The notes under the pieces: generated by a model | Database searches by the model: none | Told to the model about the DNA's origin: nothing | Seen by the model: the letters and a program-made list of their open reading frames with translations, nothing else | Origin: Gemmatimonadota bacterium | GTDB taxonomy: Bacteria > Gemmatimonadota > Gemmatimonadetes > Longimicrobiales > Gaopeijiaceae | Reading direction: 5' to 3' | DNA: 64,000 nt | Assembly (NCBI GenBank): GCA_022560615.1 | Contig: JADFSR010000011.1 | Span: forward strand, 1 to 64,000 | Program-made: the position numbers and the translations under genes | Shown: positions 17,154-25,799 of the stretch, piece by piece | Position numbering within the stretch: position 1 is the stretch's first letter | How the letters are laid out: each line of letters opens with the position of its first letter

Positions 17154-17357
17154 ACCGTCACCCAAGGGGTGTTCGCGAGCTCCTCGGCTATCTCCAAGCG
17201 GATCTCGCTGGCTGCCCGGCGAGGCGAGATCCTTCAGCCGCTCGATCTCCAGGATTTCCCCGACCGCGGCGTTGTTCGCTTGCGCGATGTGAGGCCCCCG
17301 TAGGATGTTGGCGGGGCCTCTGTCGAGGCTGAACGTCCTCTTTATCAGGACCATTCC

Positions 17358-19718
17358 ATGTCCGACGCCATTGCCCGCTCCTTCCTAGTAATCGCCGGCT
17401 CAATCCTGGCCACGCTTCCGCTCGCGACATCGGCGCAGCAAGCCACCGCCGGGGCGTCAGCCATCTCTGCGGACTTTCCCTACGAGTCCCGTTACGTAGA
17501 GGTCCTGGGCTCGCGCATGCACTACGTCGACGAGGGCGAGGGCGAGCCGATTCTCTTCCTCCACGGGAATCCGACATCGTCCTACCTGTGGCGCAACGTC
17601 ATGCCCTTCGTGTCCGACGACTACCGCGCGATCGCGGTCGACCTGATCGGGATGGGGAAGTCCGACAAGCCGGACCTCGCGTACACGTACCAGGATCACA
17701 AACGCTATCTCGACGCATTCATCGAGGCCCTCGACCTGAGCGACGTCACGCTCGTCATCCACGACTGGGGCTCGGTGCTGGGGTTCAACTACGCGATGGA
17801 CCACGAGGACAACGTCGTGGGCATCGCGTTCATGGAAGCAATCGTTCCTCCCGCGTTTCCAAGAGCCCAGCCCATGGGCGGCCCTCTGGGCAGGTATCGC
17901 ACGGCGGACGGTGAGGAGCTCGTCCTCGAGCAGAACCAGTTCGTCGAGGTGATCCTGCCCGGAAGCGTCGTGCGCGGCCTGACGGAAGAGGAGATGGAGT
18001 ACTACCGCGCGCCGTATCCGACGCCGGAGTCGCGGCTGCCGACGCTACAGTGGCCGCGCGAACTACCCGCGGCTGGCGAACCCACGCGCAACGTTGAGGT
18101 CTTGAACCGGATCGGTGAATGGATGCGTGAGACCGACATCCCGATGCTCCACTTCTGGGCGCGGCCGGGCGCGCTCAACAACGAATCTTTCGCCGATGCG
18201 ATGATCGAACGCATCCACAACATCCAGACGTCGTTCGTAGGGTCGGGTCGCCACTACATCCAGGAGGACCAGCCGGAGGCGATCGGGCGCACCCTGGCCG
18301 ACTGGAGGCGGCGGATCGATCAGGTCGCTTCCCCCGGCATCACCAACGGGCAAGGCGAGATCGCGGGGGAGGTGACGACCACCAGCGTCATCCTGCAGTC
18401 TCGGTTGACCCGTGGCAGCGCCTTGGTTCGTGGCGATCTCGCGGGTGCACGGGGGACGGCCCGATTCGAGCTGGCAACGACCATGGGATTTGCGGATTCC
18501 TTCGAGTCGGAGTGGTTGCCTGCGACACCGGACAACGACTTCATCGTCAAGACGAAGATCGACGGGTTGAATCCGGCGACCCGCTACTACTACCGCGTCA
18601 TCTTCGGCCCAGATCGGGAGCGCGTCCGGGCCGGCCCCACGCGCACGTTCGAGACGCTCGACGGCGCGGAGGTGGCGAGCGAAGTCAGCTTCGTGGCGGT
18701 CACCGGCATGCGGTACAACGCGTTTCAAAACCAGTACCAGGGTCCCGACAAGCACCTGGGTTATCCGGCTCTGGAGACGATCCTCCAGCTGAACCCGGAC
18801 TTCTTCGTCGCGACTGGAGACAACGTCTATTACGACGTGCCGTTTCCTCTTGCGGCGAGGACGCGCCCCGAGCTTCGGCAGAAGTGGCACGAACAGTTCG
18901 TGCAGCCCAGGTATGCCGACCTGTTCGCGCAGGTCCCGACGTACTGGGAGAAGGACGACCACGACTCGCGCTACAACGATTCGGACAACACCGGCGATGC
19001 GGAGCCAAGCGTCGAGTTGGGCATCGCGATGTTCCTCGAGCAGGTCCCCGTCGTCGATCCCGACGAAGCGAACCCACTGACGTACCGGACGCACCGAATC
19101 AACAAGGACCTCCAGATCTGGCTGACCGAGGGGCGCGACTACCGCAGCCCCAACATGATGACGAATGGTCCAGGGAAGACGCTGTGGGGTGCCGAGCAGC
19201 TCGCGTGGCTCGAGCGAACGCTGCTCGAGAGCGATGCGACCTTCAAGATTCTGATCTCACCGACGCCGATGATCGGCCCGGACGATGCCGAGCAGGCGGG
19301 CCGGCCCGCGGAAGGTCATGACCCCGTGAAACGGGACAACCACGCCGACCCCTCGGGCTTCCAGTACGAGCGCGACGAGTTCTTCAGCTGGATGACCGAC
19401 AACGGCTTTCTGGAGGATCAGAACTTCTACATCATCTGCGGGGACCGGCATTGGCAGTACCACTCGATCCACCCCACCGGCTTCGAAGAGTTTTCGACCG
19501 GCGCGCTCGTGGATGGCAACTCCCGGCTGGGGAGGAGTCCCGGAGACCCAGGATCAACCGATCCCGATGCGTTGATCGAGCAGCCGTATACGCAGACTGA
19601 GCCCTCGGGCGGGTTCTTGCACGTCACGATCACGCCTGGTGAGCGACCGACTGCGACGTTTCGGTTTCATGACGAACGGGGTGTGTTGCTGCATGCGGTT
19701 GAGAAGGTCGCGAGGTAG
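17358..19718 (+). CDS. Haloalkane dehalogenase-like hydrolase fused to PhoD-like phosphatase, secreted
   Basis: 786 aa. A signal peptide (to about residue 27) is followed by a complete haloalkane-dehalogenase-like alpha/beta hydrolase (about 35-325): 'LFLHGNPTSSYLWRN' (halide-binding Asn), nucleophile Asp and halide-binding Trp in 'VIHDWGSVLG', catalytic Glu in 'AFMEAIVPP' and catalytic His in 'GSGRHYIQEDQPEAIG'. Residues about 340-786 form a PhoD-type alkaline phosphatase/phosphodiesterase: Fn3-like 'TTTSVILQSRLTRGS' then metallophosphatase motifs 'VATGDNVYYD', 'YWEKDDHDSRYNDSDN' and 'IICGDRHWQYHS'. Both catalytic sets look intact, so this is a true two-enzyme fusion in the periplasm, not a truncation product. 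Joint substrate unknown. Confidence 0.88.
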   Translation: MSDAIARSFLVIAGSILATLPLATSAQQATAGASAISADFPYESRYVEVLGSRMHYVDEGEGEPILFLHGNPTSSYLWRNVMPFVSDDYRAIAVDLIGMGKSDKPDLAYTYQDHKRYLDAFIEALDLSDVTLVIHDWGSVLGFNYAMDHEDNVVGIAFMEAIVPPAFPRAQPMGGPLGRYRTADGEELVLEQNQFVEVILPGSVVRGLTEEEMEYYRAPYPTPESRLPTLQWPRELPAAGEPTRNVEVLNRIGEWMRETDIPMLHFWARPGALNNESFADAMIERIHNIQTSFVGSGRHYIQEDQPEAIGRTLADWRRRIDQVASPGITNGQGEIAGEVTTTSVILQSRLTRGSALVRGDLAGARGTARFELATTMGFADSFESEWLPATPDNDFIVKTKIDGLNPATRYYYRVIFGPDRERVRAGPTRTFETLDGAEVASEVSFVAVTGMRYNAFQNQYQGPDKHLGYPALETILQLNPDFFVATGDNVYYDVPFPLAARTRPELRQKWHEQFVQPRYADLFAQVPTYWEKDDHDSRYNDSDNTGDAEPSVELGIAMFLEQVPVVDPDEANPLTYRTHRINKDLQIWLTEGRDYRSPNMMTNGPGKTLWGAEQLAWLERTLLESDATFKILISPTPMIGPDDAEQAGRPAEGHDPVKRDNHADPSGFQYERDEFFSWMTDNGFLEDQNFYIICGDRHWQYHSIHPTGFEEFSTGALVDGNSRLGRSPGDPGSTDPDALIEQPYTQTEPSGGFLHVTITPGERPTATFRFHDERGVLLHAVEKVAR

Positions 19719-19727
19719 GGGGTGGCG

Positions 19728-21446
19728 ATGAGACATCGAACCGTTCGTGGTGCGCTCCTGTTTGTTCCGCTCCTGGTCGTCGCACCCCCAGCCCTCCAGG
19801 TGCAGATCGATGAGCAGCTGGTACGCTCCTACCTGTGGCCGCAGTCCCCCGCCGAGTTCGCGCCAGCCGAGGCAGCTCTCCGTGCCGCTCCTTGGACGAC
19901 GGGAGCGAGTCGCGACGACATGCAGGCGCTCGAGCAGATCATGCGAGCTGGGCCGCCGGTCGCGTTCGACATCATGCAGATCGTTGGAGACCGACTGAAC
20001 CAGTTCGTCGTCTCGACACCCGGCGGCCGGAGCGTGCCCGTCTGGGTTCGTCTTCCCAGTGCTTATTCGCGCGATCGGCAGTGGCCGCTGATGTTCGCCA
20101 TGCACGGTGGGCCGCCGGGGAGTGTGGAGGGCGCTATTGGTAGTGCTGTTCGCATGATCGACGTGTGGGCCGCGGCGGCGGAGACCGCCGGATGGATCGT
20201 GGCGTCGCCTGCGATGGTCGACGTCGTATCGCGAGACGGTCGCACGCAAGAGCGACTCCCGTACGAGATCTTCCAGCCCGAAGAAGCGCTTGCGGTCATC
20301 CATGCAGTGCGCGCCCGCTTCAACGTCGACCCGGATCGCATCGTCTCCACCGGGATCTCCCTGGGCTCGAACTTCTCGATCGCCTATGCGGCCGCGCACC
20401 CAGATTGGTTCTCCGCGATCGTACCGGTATCCACGGAGGGAGAGTCTCGCGAGCACCTGTTGCGCAATCTCGCGCCGGTGCCCGTCTACGTCCTGGAGGG
20501 GTCGCAGGACCAGAACATCAGGGGCGTGGCTGGTCCCCGCGCGTTGAACGACATACTCACCGCTCTGGGGAACGATCTGGTCTATCGCGAGTTCAGCGAC
20601 CGGGCTCACGAGGGCTTCGCGGAGCACTATCCCGACGTGCTGCGGTGGTTGGACAGCCGACCTCGGGTGACGGACCCGCTGGAGGTGCTGCGTGTGCCGC
20701 ATGCCGGCATCACAGGCACGAGCCGTCGCGTGTACTGGGTCGAGTCACGGGACCGACAGGGCGTCGTGCGCGCGCGAGTTGTCAGCCGGACCGAGATTCG
20801 GATCACGGCCCGTTGGACCGGAGCCGTCCGACTTCACCTCAACGACCGTCTGGTCGATCTGGACCGGGCGATCACCGTCCGCGTGAACGGGCAGACGGTA
20901 TTCGAGGGAATGCTCGAGCGCTCGATCCTGACGGCGCTCGAAGGGGCACGGGAGCTGGCGGACGAACGGCGGGTGTACCCAGTCGTGCTGGAGGTGGAAG
21001 TGCCGCGCACGCCAGCTTCGATCGGGGCAGCGGCAGCGCTCTGGGAGGAACTCGAGCCCAAGCACGCCGAGGGCACGCTCTCCTTCTGGGAGATGTACGC
21101 GGTGCGTGCGCTCGAGGAACGCTTCGAGAGCGTGGGCTTCAGCGGAACGGGGGTGCCCATGCCAACGGAGCCCACCGCCCCCGAACAGGTCGCGATCCGA
21201 GTCACCGCGGTGGACGAACGGAGTGACGCTGCCGTGGCCGGTCTGCGCTCCGGGGACATTCTGCTCGGCTTCGGGGGCGAGCCCTTCTTCCGCGACCGAG
21301 GCGGCGTGGCGGGCCTCCATCACTGGCTCGTGCGTGAGCTGAGAACGCATTCCCAGGAGTACGAGCTGCTGGTATGGCGCGAGGGCCGTTCCGTGACGCT
21401 GCGCGGCGGGTTCTCGCTGGGTCCCTACCGGCCACCCACGCGCTGA
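19728..21446 (+). CDS. Exported alpha/beta hydrolase (esterase-like) with C-terminal PDZ domain
   Basis: 572 aa from ATG 19728 (AGGGGG upstream; an in-frame GTG lies 6 nt earlier). Residues 1-26 are a signal peptide. The hydrolase core has 'WPLMFAMHGGPPGS' (oxyanion side), nucleophile 'STGISLGSNFS' (GxSxG-like), Asp in 'LEGSQDQNI' and His in 'SDRAHEGF', as in feruloyl esterase/poly(3-hydroxybutyrate) depolymerase-like enzymes. A beta-rich middle follows, then a PDZ domain at about 480-565 ('AIRVTAVDERSDAAVAGLRS' then 'GDILLGFGG'). The PDZ suggests binding of a peptide tail or partner. Its 3' end overlaps the convergent M14 gene by 22 nt. Confidence 0.85.
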   Translation: MRHRTVRGALLFVPLLVVAPPALQVQIDEQLVRSYLWPQSPAEFAPAEAALRAAPWTTGASRDDMQALEQIMRAGPPVAFDIMQIVGDRLNQFVVSTPGGRSVPVWVRLPSAYSRDRQWPLMFAMHGGPPGSVEGAIGSAVRMIDVWAAAAETAGWIVASPAMVDVVSRDGRTQERLPYEIFQPEEALAVIHAVRARFNVDPDRIVSTGISLGSNFSIAYAAAHPDWFSAIVPVSTEGESREHLLRNLAPVPVYVLEGSQDQNIRGVAGPRALNDILTALGNDLVYREFSDRAHEGFAEHYPDVLRWLDSRPRVTDPLEVLRVPHAGITGTSRRVYWVESRDRQGVVRARVVSRTEIRITARWTGAVRLHLNDRLVDLDRAITVRVNGQTVFEGMLERSILTALEGARELADERRVYPVVLEVEVPRTPASIGAAAALWEELEPKHAEGTLSFWEMYAVRALEERFESVGFSGTGVPMPTEPTAPEQVAIRVTAVDERSDAAVAGLRSGDILLGFGGEPFFRDRGGVAGLHHWLVRELRTHSQEYELLVWREGRSVTLRGGFSLGPYRPPTR

Positions 21447-23128
21447 GGCGGACTCACATCTCCCGGTAGCTCCAGAGTCTGCCGCACTGTCCCCGCCTTT
21501 TGTGACTCCACCACGATCGTCGCACGAGCAGGTTGGGCGTCGTCACGGACGCGCACGGTCCACGCGACGGCACGCGCCTCGGGGGCGCCTCCGCCAGTTC
21601 CCGGTAGCACACCCAACGAGACGACCTCATCGCCCGAGACCAACTCGGCGTTGACCAGCTCCAGCCTCACGAGCACGGGTTTGGCGATGTCCAGCACTTG
21701 TGCGGCGTGATCCGTCGCCGTGGCCATCCACCCGATGTTGGCCACACTCGCCTCGATGCGATGCCCGTTTCCCGACGGCGCGACCGTGGCGTCCTGAATG
21801 GCGACCTGAGGTGTCTTGTCCGCGAACGTGAGCACCCAGCGCACGTTTCGGTCGATCTCGGCAGCCATCATTCGCTCCGGTGGACTTGCGGTCGACCATC
21901 GATCCCACCCGCCGATCTCAACTGGGCCCAGGTCGGGGTGCTCGAACGGGTACCAGTCGATGAAGCCTGCGCCGCCCAGCACGTCGTCGTTCCACGCGAA
22001 GAGCGCGTCTTGTCCCTCGCCCATCGCGTGTGCCCACATCTCCGTGGTGATCGCGAGCACACCGAACTCCTTGGACGCCCAGTCGTTGAAGACGCCGTGC
22101 CCGGGGCTCATCAAGTCGACGATCGCCTTCTTCTCGTAAGCGAAGTTCGCGTAGCCGGTGATGGCAATGCCGTCTTCGGCGATCGCGCGGTGCGCCTCGA
22201 TGTCCTTACTCGGAAAATTCCAGTCCTGATCAGCGAGCGTCGGGAAGCGCAGGATCAAACCGCCGCTGGTATGAAAGGTGTGGATGGCCGCGATCGTCGG
22301 GCGATCGGTGATGTAGGTCACCAGGGCGTGCGTCTCGGGCTCAGACAACGGGAACGGACCCGACGCGAATTGGGCGCCGCTCCAGTTGGCGGGGAAATTC
22401 CGGTTCAGATCGACGCCGCCCACGCGGTCTTCATTGAAGCGCCCGTCGCGATCGTTGTCGACACCCTCTGCCATGACCCGATAGCGGGGACCTCCGGCAT
22501 CGTCGCTGCGGACTCGGACCATTCGACGAGGGTCCGTTGCATGCACCGTCCAGTCACCCTCGGGGTCGGGTACCCGCATCTGAAGCATACGGCCGTCGCC
22601 GTCCAGGTCCTCCGGTGGATCCTCGTCGAAGAGACCGTCCCCGTCCTCATCGACCGGACGCACGTTCCAGCGGTGGTTCTCTGGAGTGCCGATGGAGATC
22701 GCGCGTCCGTCCGGGTTCACGATAGGCACGACGTAGAAGGCGCGCGTGTCCACGAGCTCGGTGATCTCCGGGTCCGTGCCGTGACCGCCCACGATTCGGT
22801 CGAGGAAGGCCAGGGCACCCTCGCCGCCCAACACCTCGCCACCGTGGATGTTGCCGTCTACGTAGAAACCCGGCTTCTCGGACGCCGACCCCGTAGCGGG
22901 GTTGTTCACGTCCAGCGCCCAGATCGCTCGTCCCTCGCGGCTGCGGCCGATCACCTCGAGCGTCACGAGTTGCGGGTACTGCGCGGCCAACGTCTCGAGA
23001 TAGCTGCCGATCTCGTCCAGTGTGTGGTAATGATCGAACTCGATCAGCCCGGTGCCCTGGGCGGTGCAAGCCGAGGGAACGAGGAGCGTGGCGACTAGGG
23101 GCAGCAAGTCCTTCAGAGCACGCAACAC
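21425..23128 (-). CDS. Secreted zinc carboxypeptidase (peptidase M14)
   Basis: 567 aa from GTG 23128. After a signal peptide (residues 1-24) comes an M14 domain: zinc ligands in 'DGNIHGGEVLGGEGAL' (HxxE) and 'AAIHTFHTSGG' (His), a substrate-binding 'DLNRNFPANW', and catalytic Glu in 'AITTEMWAH'. An insertion rich in 'DEDGDGLFDEDPPEDLDGDG' and 'DNDRDGRFNED' looks like calcium-binding loops. The C-terminal 150 residues form a beta-sandwich-like domain. The gene follows the peroxiredoxin gene by 12 nt, so both are probably on one transcript. Specificity (carboxypeptidase versus cell-wall endopeptidase) cannot be told. Confidence 0.9.
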   Translation of the reverse strand: MLRALKDLLPLVATLLVPSACTAQGTGLIEFDHYHTLDEIGSYLETLAAQYPQLVTLEVIGRSREGRAIWALDVNNPATGSASEKPGFYVDGNIHGGEVLGGEGALAFLDRIVGGHGTDPEITELVDTRAFYVVPIVNPDGRAISIGTPENHRWNVRPVDEDGDGLFDEDPPEDLDGDGRMLQMRVPDPEGDWTVHATDPRRMVRVRSDDAGGPRYRVMAEGVDNDRDGRFNEDRVGGVDLNRNFPANWSGAQFASGPFPLSEPETHALVTYITDRPTIAAIHTFHTSGGLILRFPTLADQDWNFPSKDIEAHRAIAEDGIAITGYANFAYEKKAIVDLMSPGHGVFNDWASKEFGVLAITTEMWAHAMGEGQDALFAWNDDVLGGAGFIDWYPFEHPDLGPVEIGGWDRWSTASPPERMMAAEIDRNVRWVLTFADKTPQVAIQDATVAPSGNGHRIEASVANIGWMATATDHAAQVLDIAKPVLVRLELVNAELVSGDEVVSLGVLPGTGGGAPEARAVAWTVRVRDDAQPARATIVVESQKAGTVRQTLELPGDVSPPQRVGGR

Positions 23129-23140
23129 CGATGCCCGGAC

Positions 23141-23806
23141 CTAGTCGTCGCTAGGCTGGGGGACGAGCCGGATGTACGGTAGCGGCTGTTCCCATCCATC
23201 GGGGAACCGCTTCTTCGCCTCCTCGTCGGAAACCGAGGGAGCAATGATCACGTCGTCGCCCTGCACCCAGTTCGCGGGCGTCGCGAGCTGCTTCTCGGCG
23301 GTCAGTTGGCACGAGTCCAGAAGCCGTAGAATCTCGGCGAAGTTGCGGCCGGTACTCATCGGGTAGGTGAGCGTCGCCTTGATCTTCTTGTCGGGTCCGA
23401 TGACGAACACGGAGCGCGCGGTGGCGTTGTCCGCCGGCGTGCGGCCCTCCGACGTATCGCCGGCATCCGCCGGCAGCATGTCGTATGCCTGCACGATCTC
23501 GAGCTTCGGGTCTCCGATCAGCGGGTAGGTCACCGCGTGACCCTGCGACGACTCGATGTCTTTCGACCACGCCTGGTGGTCGCTCACACCATCGACGCTG
23601 ATTCCGATCGTCTTGCAGTTGCGGGCAGCGAAGTCGTCCTGCAGTGCCGCGACGGCGCCGAGTTCCGTGGTGCATACGGGGGTGAAGTCCTTGGGGTGCG
23701 AGAAGAGAATCGCCCAGCCGTCGCCGATCCAGTCGTGGAAGTTGATCGTTCCTTGTGTGGTCTCGGCGGTGAAGTCCGGCGCGGTATCGTTGATACGAAG
23801 TGTCAT
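23141..23806 (-). CDS. 1-Cys peroxiredoxin (Prx6-type)
   Basis: 221 aa. Peroxidatic Cys in 'HPKDFTPVCTTELGAVA' (PxxxT/SxxC pattern), the conserved Arg in 'ATARSVFVIGPDKKIK', and the long C-terminal domain 'RLLDSCQLTAEKQLATPANW' of the Prx6 group, with 'PANWVQGDDVII'. Reduces hydroperoxides in the cytoplasm. First gene of a two-gene transcript with the M14 peptidase. Confidence 0.95.
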   Translation of the reverse strand: MTLRINDTAPDFTAETTQGTINFHDWIGDGWAILFSHPKDFTPVCTTELGAVAALQDDFAARNCKTIGISVDGVSDHQAWSKDIESSQGHAVTYPLIGDPKLEIVQAYDMLPADAGDTSEGRTPADNATARSVFVIGPDKKIKATLTYPMSTGRNFAEILRLLDSCQLTAEKQLATPANWVQGDDVIIAPSVSDEEAKKRFPDGWEQPLPYIRLVPQPSDD

Positions 23807-23834
23807 GGGATGCTCCTTGTTTGCTCTGGTACGT

Positions 23835-24695
23835 TCAGTGTTGGGTCACGTAGCGTGAGAATCTCTCCAGATCGGCGGCGTTTTGTTCGCCGTATATGAA
23901 GTCCCGATAGCGTTCATCCCCGTCGAGGTAGAGCTTCAGCCAGGCGATGCCGTACCGACCGATCGTCGCGAGGTCGAGGCCACGATTCGTGTCCGCGAGG
24001 TAGTGATCGCCCCCGTCGACCTCCATGTAGACCTTCGTCGTCGATTCAGGAATGGATTGAAAGTGCCGCCACGCGTGATCGGCCACTTCCGCAATGCCGT
24101 CCGCCGAGCCGGCGATGATGAGCGTGGGGACCGTGATGTTGCCGAATTCGGCGTCCGGCACCCAAGGCGTGAAGGGAATCGCCGCCTGGATCTGGTCGCC
24201 GTGTTCGTTTGCGGCGAGTAGGACGCCGCCTCCGCCCATGGAATGGCCCATGATCGCCATCTTGCCGACGTCGATCCTGCCCCTGAGGGGGCTGCCGCTT
24301 CGGCTGTTCTCAGCCCTGAGGGTGGTCACTGCCGCGATTAGCGCGTCCGCCCTCGCCTCCGGTCGGTCCCTCCTGTCGTTGGTATCGAGTATCAGCACAG
24401 CGAATCCATGGGATGCGAGGCGAGAACCCCACCAACTGATATTGCTCTGGCGTTCCGTGAATCCGGGCGCGATCGCTACTCCGCCGACCCGCATGGGTGC
24501 ATCCGGCGGATAGTAGATGGTGGCATCACCGAATTCGGGCACGTCCGGGAAGTCGGTGTAGGTCATGACCTCGTATGTGCCGTTCCCCGACAGTGAGGCG
24601 AGGGTTACCTCGGGCGGTGAGGCGACGCTCGCGCAGGAGGCGAGGAGGAAGGTGAGCGCCGGCAGCGACGCACGCGGGAAAGGCCGTCGGGTCAT
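23835..24695 (-). CDS. Cutinase / PET-hydrolase-like polyester hydrolase, lipoprotein
   Basis: 286 aa from ATG 24695, which opens a lipoprotein signal with lipobox LLASC (Cys21); the frame continues upstream to a GTG at 24731. The body follows bacterial cutinases/PETases closely: oxyanion aromatic in 'APGFTERQSNISWWGSRLAS' (Phe79), 'HGFAVLILDTN', nucleophile Ser152 in 'MAIMGHSMGGGGVLL', Trp178 in 'AAIPFTPWVP' (aromatic clamp position), Asp199 in 'LIIAGSADGIA' and His231 in 'VDGGDHYLA'. The mature part seems to lack the C-terminal disulfide of actinobacterial cutinases. Predicted to hydrolyse polyesters or lipids at the outer membrane; PET activity is not implied by sequence alone. Confidence 0.82.
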   Translation of the reverse strand: MTRRPFPRASLPALTFLLASCASVASPPEVTLASLSGNGTYEVMTYTDFPDVPEFGDATIYYPPDAPMRVGGVAIAPGFTERQSNISWWGSRLASHGFAVLILDTNDRRDRPEARADALIAAVTTLRAENSRSGSPLRGRIDVGKMAIMGHSMGGGGVLLAANEHGDQIQAAIPFTPWVPDAEFGNITVPTLIIAGSADGIAEVADHAWRHFQSIPESTTKVYMEVDGGDHYLADTNRGLDLATIGRYGIAWLKLYLDGDERYRDFIYGEQNAADLERFSRYVTQH

Positions 24696-24879
24696 GTGAT
24701 GATCGAGGTCCTGTGAGGTCGGTGTGTGCACGCTGAACGGACAGACTCTGGGTCAACATCCTACGGGGCGGGTCGGCCAGCGCAAGCGGGAGCCTCGCAC
24801 GCTGCGCGCGCGAGATACAGATTGCCGTTGGCACGCTCGCCGGGCCGATGGCGAGCACCCTTCGAATTGAGAGGATCCG

Positions 24880-25674
24880 ATGACCCCTGAGTCAGACAAC
24901 AGAGCGAGGAGGCCTGCCATGCCTGGGCGCGGTCTTGGGCGATTCGTCGGCGGACTGTCGGTGGTAGCGCTGTCCGCCTGTTCGGAAGGCGACGCCGTCG
25001 AGTCGCTCCGAGCGACCGAGTCGACTCAGGCCCAAGCTTCATCAATCGTGACCGCCGCCGACATCCCGAGCGACATCTTCGAGGACTCCTGGGCGCGCCT
25101 CCACCTGCCGCGGAGAGAGGCGCTCGAGGCCGACGGGCGGCGCGCGTACGATGTCATCGTGAACCCCGACAGCAGGTACGCCACAGGTCTTCGCGGGCCG
25201 GTCGCGATGTGGGTCTACAGCCCGCTGATGGCAGAGCATATTTTCCCCGCCAGCAGCTACCTGCGCTACGGGACCGAAAAGGACCAGCGCCTCACCGAGC
25301 TGGTCATTCTGACCACGGCGCGGGAGGTCCGGAGCCAGTACGAGTGGACGTCTCACGAGCTGGCCGGGGTACGTGCCGGCCTGGAGCCGGAGATCATCGA
25401 CCTGGTCAAGCGACGCGGCGACCTGGACGTGGCGGGTGACGTACCGGGCCTGGGTGATCGAGAGCGGGCGATCATCGCCTTCGTCCGCGAAGTGGTCTCC
25501 GAGGAGAAAGTGAGCTCCCTGACCTTCAGCCGCACGCTCCAGCTGTTCGGGGAGCGGGGCGTGATGGATCTGGCGGGGCTGGTCGGCTACTACAGTTTCG
25601 TCAACATGACGCTCAAGACGTTCGACGTGCAGCTGGCACCGGGGGACGAGCGCCTCCTCCCAGACCTCTGGTGA
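24880..25674 (+). CDS. Carboxymuconolactone decarboxylase-like (AhpD-fold) lipoprotein
   Basis: 264 aa. The N-terminus has a lipoprotein signal ('VVALSACSEGD', Cys34; start at ATG 24880 or ATG 24919). The core resembles CMD/AhpD-like proteins: 'GPVAMWVYSPLMAEHIFP', 'LTELVILTTAREVRSQYEWT', 'SHELAGVRAGLEPEIIDLVK' and 'ERAIIAFVREVVSE'. The usual CxxC of AhpD is absent (QYEW at that place), so peroxidase activity is unlikely; a CMD-like or binding role is possible. An exported CMD-fold protein is unusual. The ATG is 125 nt before the first M16 gene. Confidence 0.75.
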   Translation: MTPESDNRARRPAMPGRGLGRFVGGLSVVALSACSEGDAVESLRATESTQAQASSIVTAADIPSDIFEDSWARLHLPRREALEADGRRAYDVIVNPDSRYATGLRGPVAMWVYSPLMAEHIFPASSYLRYGTEKDQRLTELVILTTAREVRSQYEWTSHELAGVRAGLEPEIIDLVKRRGDLDVAGDVPGLGDRERAIIAFVREVVSEEKVSSLTFSRTLQLFGERGVMDLAGLVGYYSFVNMTLKTFDVQLAPGDERLLPDLW

Positions 25675-25799
25675 CGGAAGTGACGCGCCGGCTCCGGTCG
25701 TCTTGTGCGCCTCCGGTTCACCGTACCGTGCTGGTCCGAGCAGCGCGGCCGGCTCCGCCGCTGCACCGGCCGGTTCTGACGAAGAAGTGGAGGACGACG

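Noticed and set aside
17170-17300. Short + strand open stretch with helix-turn-helix-like text 'SAISKRISLAARRGEI' after the PIN toxin
   Set aside because: Only about 45 codons, no ribosome site or clear start, and no firm family match.
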